Source of the DNA: Bacteroides intestinalis DSM 17393
GTDB lineage: Bacteria; Bacteroidota; Bacteroidia; Bacteroidales; Bacteroidaceae
Direction: 5' to 3'
Assembly (NCBI RefSeq): GCF_000172175.1
Contig: NZ_ABJL02000007.1
Location: forward strand, 496,001 to 560,000
DNA length: 64,000 bases
Position 1 is the stretch's first letter; every line of letters starts with the position of its first letter. The position numbers and the translations under genes were made by a program. Below, in pieces: positions 53,687 through 62,982 of this stretch. The notes under the pieces are model-generated. The model worked only from the letters and a program-made list of their open reading frames with translations, did not search any database and was not told where the DNA came from.

Positions 53687-54934
53687 ATGTTGAAATCGAT
53701 TTTAGTGGGTACATCCCTTTTAGCAGCTTCTCTGATGTTGGGGAGTTGTGGTGAAAAGGCAGAAAAAATACAGGATTTTGCTGAGTTTATAACCATTCAG
53801 GGGCAAGACCTGATAAAACCTGATGGTACGAAACTCTTTATCATGGGTACCAATCTGGGCAATTGGCTGAATCCGGAAGGGTATATGTTTAAGTTTAACA
53901 AAACGAATTCTCCCCGGTTTATCAATGAAATGTTCTGCCAATTGGTAGGACCCGACTTTACTGCTGAGTTTTGGAAAGCTTTCAAAGACAATTATATCAT
54001 TCGTGAAGATATTCAGTTTATTAAGAATACAGGTGCGAATACCATTCGTCTTCCATTCCATTATAAGCTTTTCACGGATGAGGACTTTATGGGGTTGACT
54101 GCCGGTCAGGATGGTTTTGCCCGTGTAGACAGTGTTGTGGAATGGTGCCGTGAAGCCGATCTTTATCTGATTCTTGATATGCATGATGCTCCGGGTGGAC
54201 AAACGGGTGATAATATAGATGATAGCTACGGATATCCTTGGTTGTTTGAAAGTGAAGCCAGCCAGCAATTGTATTGCGATATCTGGCGCAAGATTGCAGA
54301 CCGGTATAAGAATGAACCGGTGATTCTCGGTTATGAGCTTTTCAATGAACCTATCGCTCCGTATTTTCCGAATATGGAAGAATTGAACGGTAAACTGGAA
54401 GATATTTATAAGAAAGGGGTAGCTGCTATCCGCGAGGTGGACAATAACCATATTATTCTGTTGGGTGGCGCTCAGTGGAACGGTAACTTCAAGCCGTTCA
54501 AGGATTCTAAGTTTGATGATAAAATAATGTATACTTGCCATCGTTATGGAGGTGATCCTACTAAAGATGATATTCAAACTATAATAGACTTCCGCGACAG
54601 TGTGAACTTACCAATGTATATGGGTGAGATAGGACATAACACGGACGAATGGCAAGCTGCTTTTTGCCAGACGATGCGTGAGAATAATATCGGTTATACC
54701 TTCTGGCCGTATAAGAAGATGGATGGTTCCAGCTTTGTAGGTATTACTCCGCCGGAAAATTGGGCGAATATCCTTTATTTCTCCGAATCTCCACGCACAT
54801 CTTATAAAGAAATCCGGGATGCCCGTCCCGACCAGATGATGGTACGCAAGGCAATGATGGATTTCATTGAGGCTTGCAAACTGAAGAACTGTGTGGTGCA
54901 GGAAGGGTATATTCAGTCGTTAGGTATGAAATAA
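53687..54934 (+). CDS. GH5 family beta-glycosidase lipoprotein
   Basis: This 415-aa lipoprotein has lipobox LGSC. The GH5 barrel includes GTNLGNWLNPEGYMF, TIRLPFHY, LDMHDAPGGQ, the acid/base E221 in ELFNEPIAP and the nucleophile E314 in MGEIGHNTD. These features resemble exo-beta-1,3-glucanase/endoglucanase-type members. It is the second gene of the GH30-GH5-GH3 operon and probably trims beta-glucan at the membrane. The residue pattern is complete. Confidence 0.9.
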   Translation: MLKSILVGTSLLAASLMLGSCGEKAEKIQDFAEFITIQGQDLIKPDGTKLFIMGTNLGNWLNPEGYMFKFNKTNSPRFINEMFCQLVGPDFTAEFWKAFKDNYIIREDIQFIKNTGANTIRLPFHYKLFTDEDFMGLTAGQDGFARVDSVVEWCREADLYLILDMHDAPGGQTGDNIDDSYGYPWLFESEASQQLYCDIWRKIADRYKNEPVILGYELFNEPIAPYFPNMEELNGKLEDIYKKGVAAIREVDNNHIILLGGAQWNGNFKPFKDSKFDDKIMYTCHRYGGDPTKDDIQTIIDFRDSVNLPMYMGEIGHNTDEWQAAFCQTMRENNIGYTFWPYKKMDGSSFVGITPPENWANILYFSESPRTSYKEIRDARPDQMMVRKAMMDFIEACKLKNCVVQEGYIQSLGMK

Positions 54935-54961
54935 TCACTAATAAACTAATTATTTATCCAT

Positions 54962-57184
54962 ATGAAAAAAGTATTATTCGGTTTGGCATTCACTGTTGCT
55001 CTTCCACTCTTGGTGCAGCAGAAACCCGTATATCTGGATGCTACCAAACCTATCGAAGAAAGAGTAGAAGATGCGTTGCAAAGGCTGACTTTGGAAGAAA
55101 AGGTAGCTATGGTACATGCACAAAGTAAATTCAGTAGTGCAGGAGTGCCCCGCTTGGGTATTCCGGAAAATTGGATGACAGATGGTCCTCATGGTATCCG
55201 TCCCGAAGTACTTTGGGATGAGTGGGATCAGGCAGGGTGGACCAATGACTCTTGTGTAGCTTATCCGGCATTGACTTGTCTGGCTGCTACATGGAATCCC
55301 GATATGTCCCTGCTTTACGGAAAAAGTATCGGTGAAGAGGCGCGTTATCGCAACAAGAATGTTCTTTTGGGACCTGGTGTCAACATTTACCGTACTCCGC
55401 TGAATGGACGTAACTTTGAGTATATGGGTGAAGATCCCTATCTGGCTTCTCGTATGGTGGTTCCTTACGTGCAAGGCGTACAGCAAAATGGTGTAGCTGC
55501 CTGTGTAAAGCATTATGCGCTGAATAACCAGGAAATCAACCGTCATACCACCAATGTTATAGTGGACGACCGTGCTCTTTATGAAATCTATCTGCCGGCT
55601 TTTAAAGCTGCTGTTCAGGAAGGTAAAACTTGGGCCATAATGGGGGCTTATAATCTCTATAAAGGACAGCATGCTTGCCATAATCAGTATTTGTTGAATG
55701 ATATTTTGAAAGGTGAGTGGGGATTTGATGGTGTTGTGGTTTCCGACTGGGGTGGTGTGCATGATACGAATCAGGCCATTAAGAATGGTCTCGATATGGA
55801 ATTCGGTAGTTGGACGGATGGTCTTGCAAATGGCAGCAGTAATGCTTATGATAATTATTATCTGGCTATGCCTTATCTGGAGCGCATTAAATCCGGGAAA
55901 GTGGGTACGAATGAATTGGATGATAAGGTGCGCCGCATTTTGCGCCTGAGTTTCCGTACAACAATGGATATGAACCGTCCTCTGGGTTCCATGCTTTCTC
56001 CAGAACATTATGAGGCTGCCCGCCGTATTGGTGAGGAGGGGATTGTGTTGTTACAAAATAAGGGTGCTTTGTTGCCTATTGACTTGAATAAAGCAAAGAA
56101 AATTGCCGTTATCGGCGAGAATGCTGTGAAGATGATGACTGTAGGCGGTGGTAGTTCTTCTTTGAAAGTTCAGCGTGAGTTGTCTCCATTAGATGGTATT
56201 AAGAAGCGTGTAGGGGATAAAGTAGAAGTCGTTTATGCTCGTGGTTACGTAGGTGATGCCCGTGGTGAATATAATGGTGTGGTAACAGGTCAGAATTTGA
56301 AAGACGACCGTACACCGGAGGAATTGATTGCCGAAGCTGTAAAGGTTGCAGAAGATGCTGATTATGTAATTTTCATCGGTGGACTGAATAAGAGTAATAA
56401 TCAGGATTGTGAGGATACTGACCGTGTCGGTCTGGATTTACCCTATGGACAGGATCATGTTATTTCGGCTTTGGCAAATGCTAATAAGAATCTTGTAGTT
56501 ATTAATATCTCCGGTAATGCCGTAGCTATGCCTTGGGTTGCGGAAGTTCCTTCTGTGTTGCAGGCCTGGTTTTTGGGTTCGGAAGCAGGGAGTTCCATTG
56601 CAGCTATATTGATGGGTGATGTCAATCCTTCCGGTAGACTACCTTTCACTTTCCCTGCACGTTTGGAAGATGTTCCGGCTCATAGTGTAGGTGAGTATTT
56701 CGCTGACCGTAGTAAGAAAGTAGTGGATATGAAGTATAATGAAGGCATCTTTGTAGGTTATCGTTGGACGGACAAACAGAAGAAGGTGAAACCATTGTTC
56801 CCTTTCGGGCATGGATTGTCTTATACGACATTTGTTTATAGCAGGCCTATTGCTGACAAGAAGATAATATCTGTTAATGATGAGATCAACTTTACTGTAA
56901 CTGTGAAGAATACAGGTGAACGTGAAGGTCACGAAGTCGTACAGTTATATATCAGCGATAAGAAATCTTCTTTGCCTCGTCCGGTAAAGGAACTGAAAGG
57001 TTTCAAAAAAGTGAAACTGGCTCCGGGCGAAGAGAAAGATGTCACATTTACTATAGATAAAGAAGCTTTGAGTTACTTTGATGATATTCAGCATACCTGG
57101 GTAGCTGAACCGGGTAAGTTTGAGGCGATTATTGCTGCTTCGGCAGCGGATATAAAAGGTGTAGTACCTTTTGAATTAAAATAG
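54962..57184 (+). CDS. GH3 family beta-glucosidase
   Basis: This 740-aa exported enzyme has a signal peptide at residues 1-19. It carries the GH3 barrel with the nucleophile D262 in VVSDWGGVHD and the (alpha/beta)6 domain with candidate acid/base E484 in the CEDTDRVGLDLP segment. A C-terminal fibronectin-III-like domain starts at about 640 (FTVTVKNTGEREGHEVVQLY). There is no PA14 insert. It would release glucose from oligosaccharides produced by the GH30 and GH5 enzymes. It is the last gene of the operon and is followed by a terminator. Confidence 0.94.
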   Translation: MKKVLFGLAFTVALPLLVQQKPVYLDATKPIEERVEDALQRLTLEEKVAMVHAQSKFSSAGVPRLGIPENWMTDGPHGIRPEVLWDEWDQAGWTNDSCVAYPALTCLAATWNPDMSLLYGKSIGEEARYRNKNVLLGPGVNIYRTPLNGRNFEYMGEDPYLASRMVVPYVQGVQQNGVAACVKHYALNNQEINRHTTNVIVDDRALYEIYLPAFKAAVQEGKTWAIMGAYNLYKGQHACHNQYLLNDILKGEWGFDGVVVSDWGGVHDTNQAIKNGLDMEFGSWTDGLANGSSNAYDNYYLAMPYLERIKSGKVGTNELDDKVRRILRLSFRTTMDMNRPLGSMLSPEHYEAARRIGEEGIVLLQNKGALLPIDLNKAKKIAVIGENAVKMMTVGGGSSSLKVQRELSPLDGIKKRVGDKVEVVYARGYVGDARGEYNGVVTGQNLKDDRTPEELIAEAVKVAEDADYVIFIGGLNKSNNQDCEDTDRVGLDLPYGQDHVISALANANKNLVVINISGNAVAMPWVAEVPSVLQAWFLGSEAGSSIAAILMGDVNPSGRLPFTFPARLEDVPAHSVGEYFADRSKKVVDMKYNEGIFVGYRWTDKQKKVKPLFPFGHGLSYTTFVYSRPIADKKIISVNDEINFTVTVKNTGEREGHEVVQLYISDKKSSLPRPVKELKGFKKVKLAPGEEKDVTFTIDKEALSYFDDIQHTWVAEPGKFEAIIAASAADIKGVVPFELK

Positions 57185-57241
57185 ACGTGCTGAAAGAAGA
57201 TTCTTCTTTTCATTAGTTATTATCAAGGATAGAGTAGAACG

Positions 57242-57280
57242 ATAGGGCGAGACCATGAGGTTAACGCCCTATTTTATTTT
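57242..57280 (+). terminator. Terminator of the beta-glucan enzyme operon
   Basis: ATAGGGCG (57242-57249) pairs with CGCCCTAT (57265-57272), with a 15-nt loop, followed by TTTATTTTT. Confidence 0.8.
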
Positions 57281-57776
57281 TATAATGGAGGTGAGAATAT
57301 AAAGTGTATAATGTCGTAATTAATACAAAATTATTTCTTATAAAAAATTGTATTGATATCTTGTAATAGCCTTTAGAAAAGTGTGTAGGGCATGCTTGAT
57401 CTGTAAACTTGTATATTAGCGATTGTATAACTTGTATATAATGATAATCTATTGTCTTTTCATATATTAAATAATTTGAATTTGTTTCTCTCATAAGTTT
57501 CGGATATTGAAACAATTATATTTTTAATATTCATATATTGAAACTGATGTTCTTAAAAAACTCCTTTTTCTTGTTTCAGCAACTTATCTACTAAACAATC
57601 ACTTAAATAGTAGTCTTCCTACTTTTTTAGTGCCTATAACAGAAATAGATACAATTTACTGTCTCCCTTATTACTCCGATATTTGCATACTGAGATTTTA
57701 GGCTATTTTCGGTTCGTTTCGGGCTGTGACACGGATTTGGCCGATAGAATGATTTTAAAATAAAAATGAGAATTAG
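57281..57776 (+). other. AT-rich leader region of the fimbrial operon
   Basis: About 500 nt without a gene. It contains a direct repeat ATATTGAAAC (57504-57513 and 57535-57544, 31 nt apart). I found no convincing inverted repeats that would flank an invertible promoter, and no well-spaced promoter pair. Confidence 0.4.
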
Positions 57777-58346
57777 ATGAAGAAAATACTAGTATGCATA
57801 TTATTCATATTGGGATTATTTCCAGCCGAGAGTAAGGCTCAGAAGATTGCTTTTTACAGCAATCTTCTTTACGATGCCACTACTACCATGAATCTTGGTT
57901 TGGAAGTGGCTTTGGTACGTAGGTGGACATTGGATATTCCGGTGAATTATAATCCATGGAAGTTTGATGAAACTCGCTTGAAGCACTGGGGCATACAACC
58001 GGAGCTTCGTTACTGGTTCTGCGAAAGTTTCAACCGCACGTTCATTGGGTTGCATGCTCACTATGCCGACTTCAATGTAGGTGGGTTGCCCGACTGGCCG
58101 CTTATCAGCGAAAATATGCAGAATATGCGCTATCAGGGACATCTGTATGGAGGCGGTATTTCGATAGGACACTCATGGATATTGAAGAAGCGCTGGAGCA
58201 TTGAGGCTTCCCTTGGGTTGGGGTATGCACGCATCATATATGAAAAGTATCCCTGTGCAACGTGTGGCACTAAACAGAAAGATACCAGTAAGAACTATGT
58301 GGGACCTACAAAAGCGAGTGTATCACTTATTTACGTAATTAAATAG
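57777..58346 (+). CDS. DUF3575 family outer-membrane protein
   Basis: This 189-aa protein has a signal peptide (SKAQ) and amphipathic beta strands throughout: IAFYSNLLYDATTTMNLGLEV at the start, RYWFCESFNRTFIGLHAHY, YGGGISIGHSWIL, and a terminal SVSLIYVI strand. It is a small beta-barrel protein of the DUF3575 family, usually found at the head of Bacteroides fimbrial loci. Its stop lies 2 nt before the DUF3868 gene. It may help assemble or anchor the fimbrial apparatus; the function is not established. Confidence 0.88.
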   Translation: MKKILVCILFILGLFPAESKAQKIAFYSNLLYDATTTMNLGLEVALVRRWTLDIPVNYNPWKFDETRLKHWGIQPELRYWFCESFNRTFIGLHAHYADFNVGGLPDWPLISENMQNMRYQGHLYGGGISIGHSWILKKRWSIEASLGLGYARIIYEKYPCATCGTKQKDTSKNYVGPTKASVSLIYVIK

Positions 58347-58348
58347 AA

Positions 58349-59869
58349 ATGAGAATGATGAAAAGAAATATGTCATTTATCGTGTTGGTGCTGGTTGTCT
58401 TGTGCCTGAATACGAACAGAGCCATAGCCCAGGATCGTTCTTATGAAGGAACCATCACCATAGTACCTGTGCGGTTGGAGCAACTGGGAGAAACTGTTCA
58501 TATAGATTTTGATATTCTGATGAAAGATGTGAAGGTGAAATCGGCGCATGGAGTGGACCTTATTCCGCAGTTAGTTTCTCCTACTACTACTTACGAGCTT
58601 CCACGGGTTTCCATCAAAGGGAAAAACGAGTATCTGGTTCATGAACGCAGACTGGCAGTGATGAGTGCTAAAGCGAAGAGAAACTATAAGGCACCTTATC
58701 TGATAGAGAAAAATCAGAAGAAGAAAAGTGGCGTTATTTGCTACAGATATACATTGCCTTACGAGCCTTGGATGGCGGATGCCGGGCTGAATGTGCAGCG
58801 CGACGAGTGTGGTTGTGGCGAAAGTGCGCTGATGAACGTGGAGCATACCTTTGATAAGGTTACGCTCGAACGTATGCTGGTGCCGTATGTGGTGACTCCT
58901 CATCTTTCGTATGTGGAGCCTAAAGTAGAGGAAATAAAGAGTCGTGATATACAGGCGGAATGTTTTCTGGACTTTGAGGTGAACAAGGTGGATATTCGCC
59001 CTGAATACATGAGCAATCCCCAGGAATTAGCAAAAATCCGTGCGATGATTGATGACCTGAAGTCTGATGCCAATGTGAACGTGAAGCGTCTGGATATCAT
59101 AGGTTATGCTTCCCCTGAAGGAACGCTGGCTGCAAACAAACGTTTATCCGAAGGGCGTGCTATGGCATTGCGCAACTATCTGGCTGCCCGGTATGATTTC
59201 CCGCGTAATCAATACTATATCATATTCGGTGGTGAAAACTGGGATGGATTGGTGGAGGCGTTGGATACGTTTGAGATGGATTATAAAGAAGAGGTTTTGG
59301 ATATCATCACGAATGTTCCTATTGAGAAAGGAAGGGAAACGAAGTTGATGCAGCTTCGTGGTGGTGTGCCCTATCGGCTTATGTTGAAGGAATTATTTCC
59401 AAGTCTGCGCGTAGCTATCTGTAAGGTGAGCTATGATGTCAGAAACTTCAATTTGGAAGAGGCGAAGGAAGTGATAAAGAAACGTCCGCAAAATCTGAGT
59501 TTGAACGAGATGTTTATGGTGGCTAATACCTATCCGAAAGGTTCACAGGAGTTTATCGATGTTTTTGAGACAGCAGTCCGCCTTTATCCGGAAAGTGAAA
59601 TAGCTAATATGAATGCGGCTACCGCAGCTCTTTCACGCAATGACCTGATTTCTGCGGAACGCTATTTGGAAAGGGTGAAGTCGGATGACTGCCTACCTGA
59701 ATATAACAATGCAATGGGAGTATTATCATTAATGAAAGGAGATTATGAATCGTCGGAGAAGTATTTGAAGGCTGCAGTGCAGTCAGGGCTGGGTGCAGCC
59801 AAGGAAAATCTGGAAGAATTAGCTAAAAAGAAGGTTAATGCTGCCGAAATTGAGAAGAAGAATAAATAA
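58349..59869 (+). CDS. DUF3868 and OmpA-like periplasmic fimbrial accessory protein
   Basis: This 506-aa protein has a signal peptide ending near IAQ. An N-terminal DUF3868 beta domain (about 30-195) is followed by an OmpA-like segment (about 200-305, FEVNKVDIRPEYMSNPQELAKI, IIGYASPEGTLAANKRLSEGRA) that probably binds peptidoglycan. A TPR-like C terminus ends the protein (AERYLERVKSDDCLPEYNNAMGVL). It lies between DUF3575 and the major fimbrillin, the usual order of Mfa-type loci. A role as periplasmic support for the outer-membrane assembly complex is inferred. Confidence 0.88.
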   Translation: MRMMKRNMSFIVLVLVVLCLNTNRAIAQDRSYEGTITIVPVRLEQLGETVHIDFDILMKDVKVKSAHGVDLIPQLVSPTTTYELPRVSIKGKNEYLVHERRLAVMSAKAKRNYKAPYLIEKNQKKKSGVICYRYTLPYEPWMADAGLNVQRDECGCGESALMNVEHTFDKVTLERMLVPYVVTPHLSYVEPKVEEIKSRDIQAECFLDFEVNKVDIRPEYMSNPQELAKIRAMIDDLKSDANVNVKRLDIIGYASPEGTLAANKRLSEGRAMALRNYLAARYDFPRNQYYIIFGGENWDGLVEALDTFEMDYKEEVLDIITNVPIEKGRETKLMQLRGGVPYRLMLKELFPSLRVAICKVSYDVRNFNLEEAKEVIKKRPQNLSLNEMFMVANTYPKGSQEFIDVFETAVRLYPESEIANMNAATAALSRNDLISAERYLERVKSDDCLPEYNNAMGVLSLMKGDYESSEKYLKAAVQSGLGAAKENLEELAKKKVNAAEIEKKNK

Positions 59870-59954
59870 AATCAGTAATAAATAAAGCAGCACTAACTGA
59901 GCTGTAACAAAGAGAATAAATATATCTATTAATTTCTAATAAAATGTTTGTATT

Positions 59955-61673
59955 ATGCTAAAGATTAAATCAATTTTAGTGTCGTTGCTGGCTATTGCGG
60001 CATTGGCAAGTTGTTCAACGGATGAGGCCGATTCTATTGTACAGAATCCCGATTTGGATGTGGCCTACATGTCGTTACGGATCACCTTACCTACCCAAAA
60101 GCCGGGTACTCGTGCTGTTGCCGGGAGTTCTGAAGAGAAAGGCCCTGTTGGGGAAGAGGGTACGGTTAACTCTCTTTATATTATTACATTCGACAGCCAA
60201 AAGAGACTGGTACACCATGCCAAAAAGAATCCTGTTACCATTCTGGGCTCAGGAGATTTATCATTACAGGCTAGTGGTAACCAAGGTACGACAGATGCAA
60301 TTATGGTAAGTGCCAGTACTGAGTATCTGCTCGTTATTGTTAATCCGGGTACGGCAATGAAAGCACGATTGGGTAATTTGGCTGCCGGTGCTTCGTACGA
60401 TGATATCAATGTAGCCATTAATCTAACTCTTGCAAGTGGTAGCAAACCCGAAACACTTGTAGGCGAAATCGCCGATCCTGCGGTCGCAGGTGCTGGTTTC
60501 ACAATGATTAATGCCGGTTCCTACGATAAAAGTGGTGATAAGTGGAACGAGGGATGTCTGCTCTACGTAAAAGATAATGTTATTTCTGTTGATGGCGCTG
60601 CTATTAAAGATGAAACTGCCGCCAAAGAGGAAGCTGAAAAAACAGCAAACAGAGCATCGCTTCAGATTGAACGCTTGGCTGCAAAAGTAGAAGTAGCTGT
60701 TAAGAGTGGCGGCCCGGAAGTATTGCCTGCTGGTGCAACATTTGAATTTACCGGTTGGACACTCGACTATTACAACAGTACTTTCTATCCGTTTGCAGAG
60801 AAGTCTACGACTAAGGCAACCCACGCTACAGTTTTTTATGAAAATAACTTCTACACTACGGACCCGAATTTCAAGTCTCCCGATCATAGAGTTGGGATTA
60901 CTAAAAATGCACTTGTTAATCGTGAACCCATTGTTACTTGGAAACTTGCAAGCACCACTCCGGCTCCGACTGCTGAATATTGTATTGAGAACACAATGGC
61001 TGATGCTGACCAGAAGTTTGGTGCAGCTACGCGTGTAGTGATTAAAGCAAAATATGCTCCAAAGGACTATACACTTGGAAACGACTGGTTCTCGTTCGCC
61101 GGTGTAAATTATAAGCAACTTTCAGATCTTCAGACAGCTTATAGCAATGCTAAATCCGCGATTGACGCTAAGGCTGCAGAACTGAAATTAGCAGGAGAAT
61201 CCGAGTCTGAGGCAGCAGCTAACGCGAAGCTTTTCTACCCTGAAGAAGCATTGTTTATGACAGCTTGTGAGAATTTCTTAGATGCAGTAGAAGCTGCTTT
61301 GTCTACTACAATCGCTGATTTTGCAAGCCTTGCCCAGGATACCCATCTTGATAACATCTCAGATGGTGGTGAAATCGTGAAAATAGAAAAGTGCATCAAG
61401 TGGTATCCGAAGAGCGTGAACTATTACTATTACGAAATCCGCCATGACAATACCGACGACGAATACATGTACTTCGGTAAATATGGTGTGGTGCGTAATA
61501 ACTGGTATAACCTCACTTTGAACAAAGTTAATGGTTCCGGTACGCCGTGGTACCCCAACGAAGGACCAGAAGATCCCGATCCGGAAGATCCAATTGATGA
61601 AAAGCCTGGATTCCTTGCTTTCGACATTGAAGTTGCTCCGTGGGTATACTGGGAAACCGGTTTCGAAATCTAA
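59955..61673 (+). CDS. Mfa1-like major fimbrial subunit (fimbrillin) lipoprotein
   Basis: This 572-aa lipoprotein has lipobox ALASC with C20. A short N-terminal region with a probable Arg cleavage site (GTRAVAG, near residue 52) resembles the site where trypsin-like proteases mature fimbrillins before strand exchange. Two beta-sandwich domains are indicated by VNSLYIITFDSQKRLVHHA and LAAKVEVAVKSGG. The C-terminal Mfa1 domain ends FLAFDIEVAPWVYWETGFEI, the conserved end of the family. Subunits are carried as lipoproteins to the surface and polymerise there. A hairpin follows it. Confidence 0.9.
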   Translation: MLKIKSILVSLLAIAALASCSTDEADSIVQNPDLDVAYMSLRITLPTQKPGTRAVAGSSEEKGPVGEEGTVNSLYIITFDSQKRLVHHAKKNPVTILGSGDLSLQASGNQGTTDAIMVSASTEYLLVIVNPGTAMKARLGNLAAGASYDDINVAINLTLASGSKPETLVGEIADPAVAGAGFTMINAGSYDKSGDKWNEGCLLYVKDNVISVDGAAIKDETAAKEEAEKTANRASLQIERLAAKVEVAVKSGGPEVLPAGATFEFTGWTLDYYNSTFYPFAEKSTTKATHATVFYENNFYTTDPNFKSPDHRVGITKNALVNREPIVTWKLASTTPAPTAEYCIENTMADADQKFGAATRVVIKAKYAPKDYTLGNDWFSFAGVNYKQLSDLQTAYSNAKSAIDAKAAELKLAGESESEAAANAKLFYPEEALFMTACENFLDAVEAALSTTIADFASLAQDTHLDNISDGGEIVKIEKCIKWYPKSVNYYYYEIRHDNTDDEYMYFGKYGVVRNNWYNLTLNKVNGSGTPWYPNEGPEDPDPEDPIDEKPGFLAFDIEVAPWVYWETGFEI

Positions 61674-61690
61674 TATAGTGTAAGTTCGTC

Positions 61691-61736
61691 ATAAGCAAAA
61701 GTATCCTCCTACTGAGAGGAGGGTATTTTTGCTTAT
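61691..61736 (+). terminator. 20-bp intercistronic hairpin between major and minor fimbrial genes
   Basis: Positions 61691-61710 pair with 61717-61736 over 20 bp with two G-T wobbles and a 6-nt loop (ACTGAG). It lies 17 nt after the Mfa1-like stop and 245 nt before the Mfa2-like start. A partial terminator or 3'-end protector would make more major than minor subunit. The rest of 61674-61981 holds no gene. Confidence 0.7.
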
Positions 61737-61981
61737 ATCGAACTCATATTATTATCTCCCTATATTAAGAAAATTATCTCGTGCGGAACTGACCGCCAGA
61801 AAACCTAAAAACGAGCCGGTGACAGGCTTTCCAAAAACAGCACTGCCCCTTTGCGCACTCAGAATAGTATGAATATAGAGAAGCGCCCCTAAAAGTGAAA
61901 GTAACCGGAGGTCACTAAACATGTCCTCTGACAATATAAACGGCAGTTAAAACAATGCTGCCCCCTAAAAAGAAAAAAGAT

Positions 61982-62980
61982 ATGTTCGGAAAAACTAAGT
62001 TGTTCCTTGTCGTCGCCTCGATGCTGTGTATAGCCTCGTGTGATACTATACGCGAAGACTTGCCCCGGTGTGAACTTTGGCTGGAATTTACATTCGACTA
62101 TAATATGGAATATGCGGACGCATTCAACCCGCAGGTCAAATCGGTGGATGTATTCGTGTTCGGCAGCGATGACAAACTACTCTTTTCCAAAAGAGCCGAG
62201 GCTACCGCACTGATTGGCGGCAATCGGATGTCGCTGACCAATGAACTCGATTTCGGAAACTACAAGGTGCTGACCGTTGGCAGTTTGTCTGACAACTTTC
62301 AGGCTTTGGACAATGCAGGCCGTGAACTGGTTCCGGGAACAACAACCCTTCAGCAGCTCACTGTAGCCTTGAAGCGTGCATCGGATGTTGTAGACTTTGA
62401 GTTTCAACATCTCTACTTCAGCGAAGTGGTGAAGGTGGACCATTTGCCCTCCAATACCGACCACAAGGTTTACCCGGTAAACCTGATACGCAATACTAAT
62501 CGGTTTAATATCGCCTTGATGAAGTATGGAGAAGGCCAAAAGAACGGAACACAATATACTTTTGAAATTCAGGCACCGGAAAGTGCAACCTATTCTTGGG
62601 AGAACGAACCTACACACCAAGGACCGGTTCATTACGTGCCTCATTATACAGGTCAGGGAGAAACTTCCGACGTGTTTGTATCCGCACGTCTCAACACCAT
62701 GCGCCTGTTCAACAGGGATGGATGGGATTACCAGTTCATTATAAAAAATGCGGATACCGGAGCCAAAATATGGAGCTACGACCTGATGAAGTTGCTGAGT
62801 ATTGCCCGACCGACTTCCCGTCATGACGGAACAGAACTTCCTTTCCAAGAATACCTTGACCGCCAGAGCGAATGGAACCTGATATTCACTGTCACCGAGA
62901 AGCCCGGAGGAGGAGAATTTATCCAGATCGGACTTGTGGTAGGCACTTGGATTTACTGGCTTCATGGAATTGAAATTTAA
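61982..62980 (+). CDS. FimB/Mfa2-family fimbrial anchor or minor subunit lipoprotein
   Basis: ATG 61982 gives a 332-aa lipoprotein with lipobox IASC (C20); the ATG at 61955 adds a lysine-rich lead that is less plausible. The N-terminal part RCELWLEFTFDYNMEYADAF and VKSVDVFVFGSDDKLLFSK are typical of FimB/Mfa2 proteins. The C terminus EFIQIGLVVGTWIYWLHGIEI matches the family's last strand. In Porphyromonas, Mfa2 anchors the fimbria to the outer membrane and limits its length. Gap to the next gene is 2 nt. Confidence 0.88.
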   Translation: MFGKTKLFLVVASMLCIASCDTIREDLPRCELWLEFTFDYNMEYADAFNPQVKSVDVFVFGSDDKLLFSKRAEATALIGGNRMSLTNELDFGNYKVLTVGSLSDNFQALDNAGRELVPGTTTLQQLTVALKRASDVVDFEFQHLYFSEVVKVDHLPSNTDHKVYPVNLIRNTNRFNIALMKYGEGQKNGTQYTFEIQAPESATYSWENEPTHQGPVHYVPHYTGQGETSDVFVSARLNTMRLFNRDGWDYQFIIKNADTGAKIWSYDLMKLLSIARPTSRHDGTELPFQEYLDRQSEWNLIFTVTEKPGGGEFIQIGLVVGTWIYWLHGIEI

Positions 62981-62982
62981 GA

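Noticed and set aside
57281..57776. Invertible promoter for the fimbrial operon
   Set aside because: Only a short direct repeat is present; no inverted repeat pair or recombinase gene could be found.
61752..61934. 60-codon minus-strand open frame between the fimbrial genes
   Set aside because: It has no ribosome-binding context or recognisable motif and lies on the opposite strand within a short intercistronic gap.
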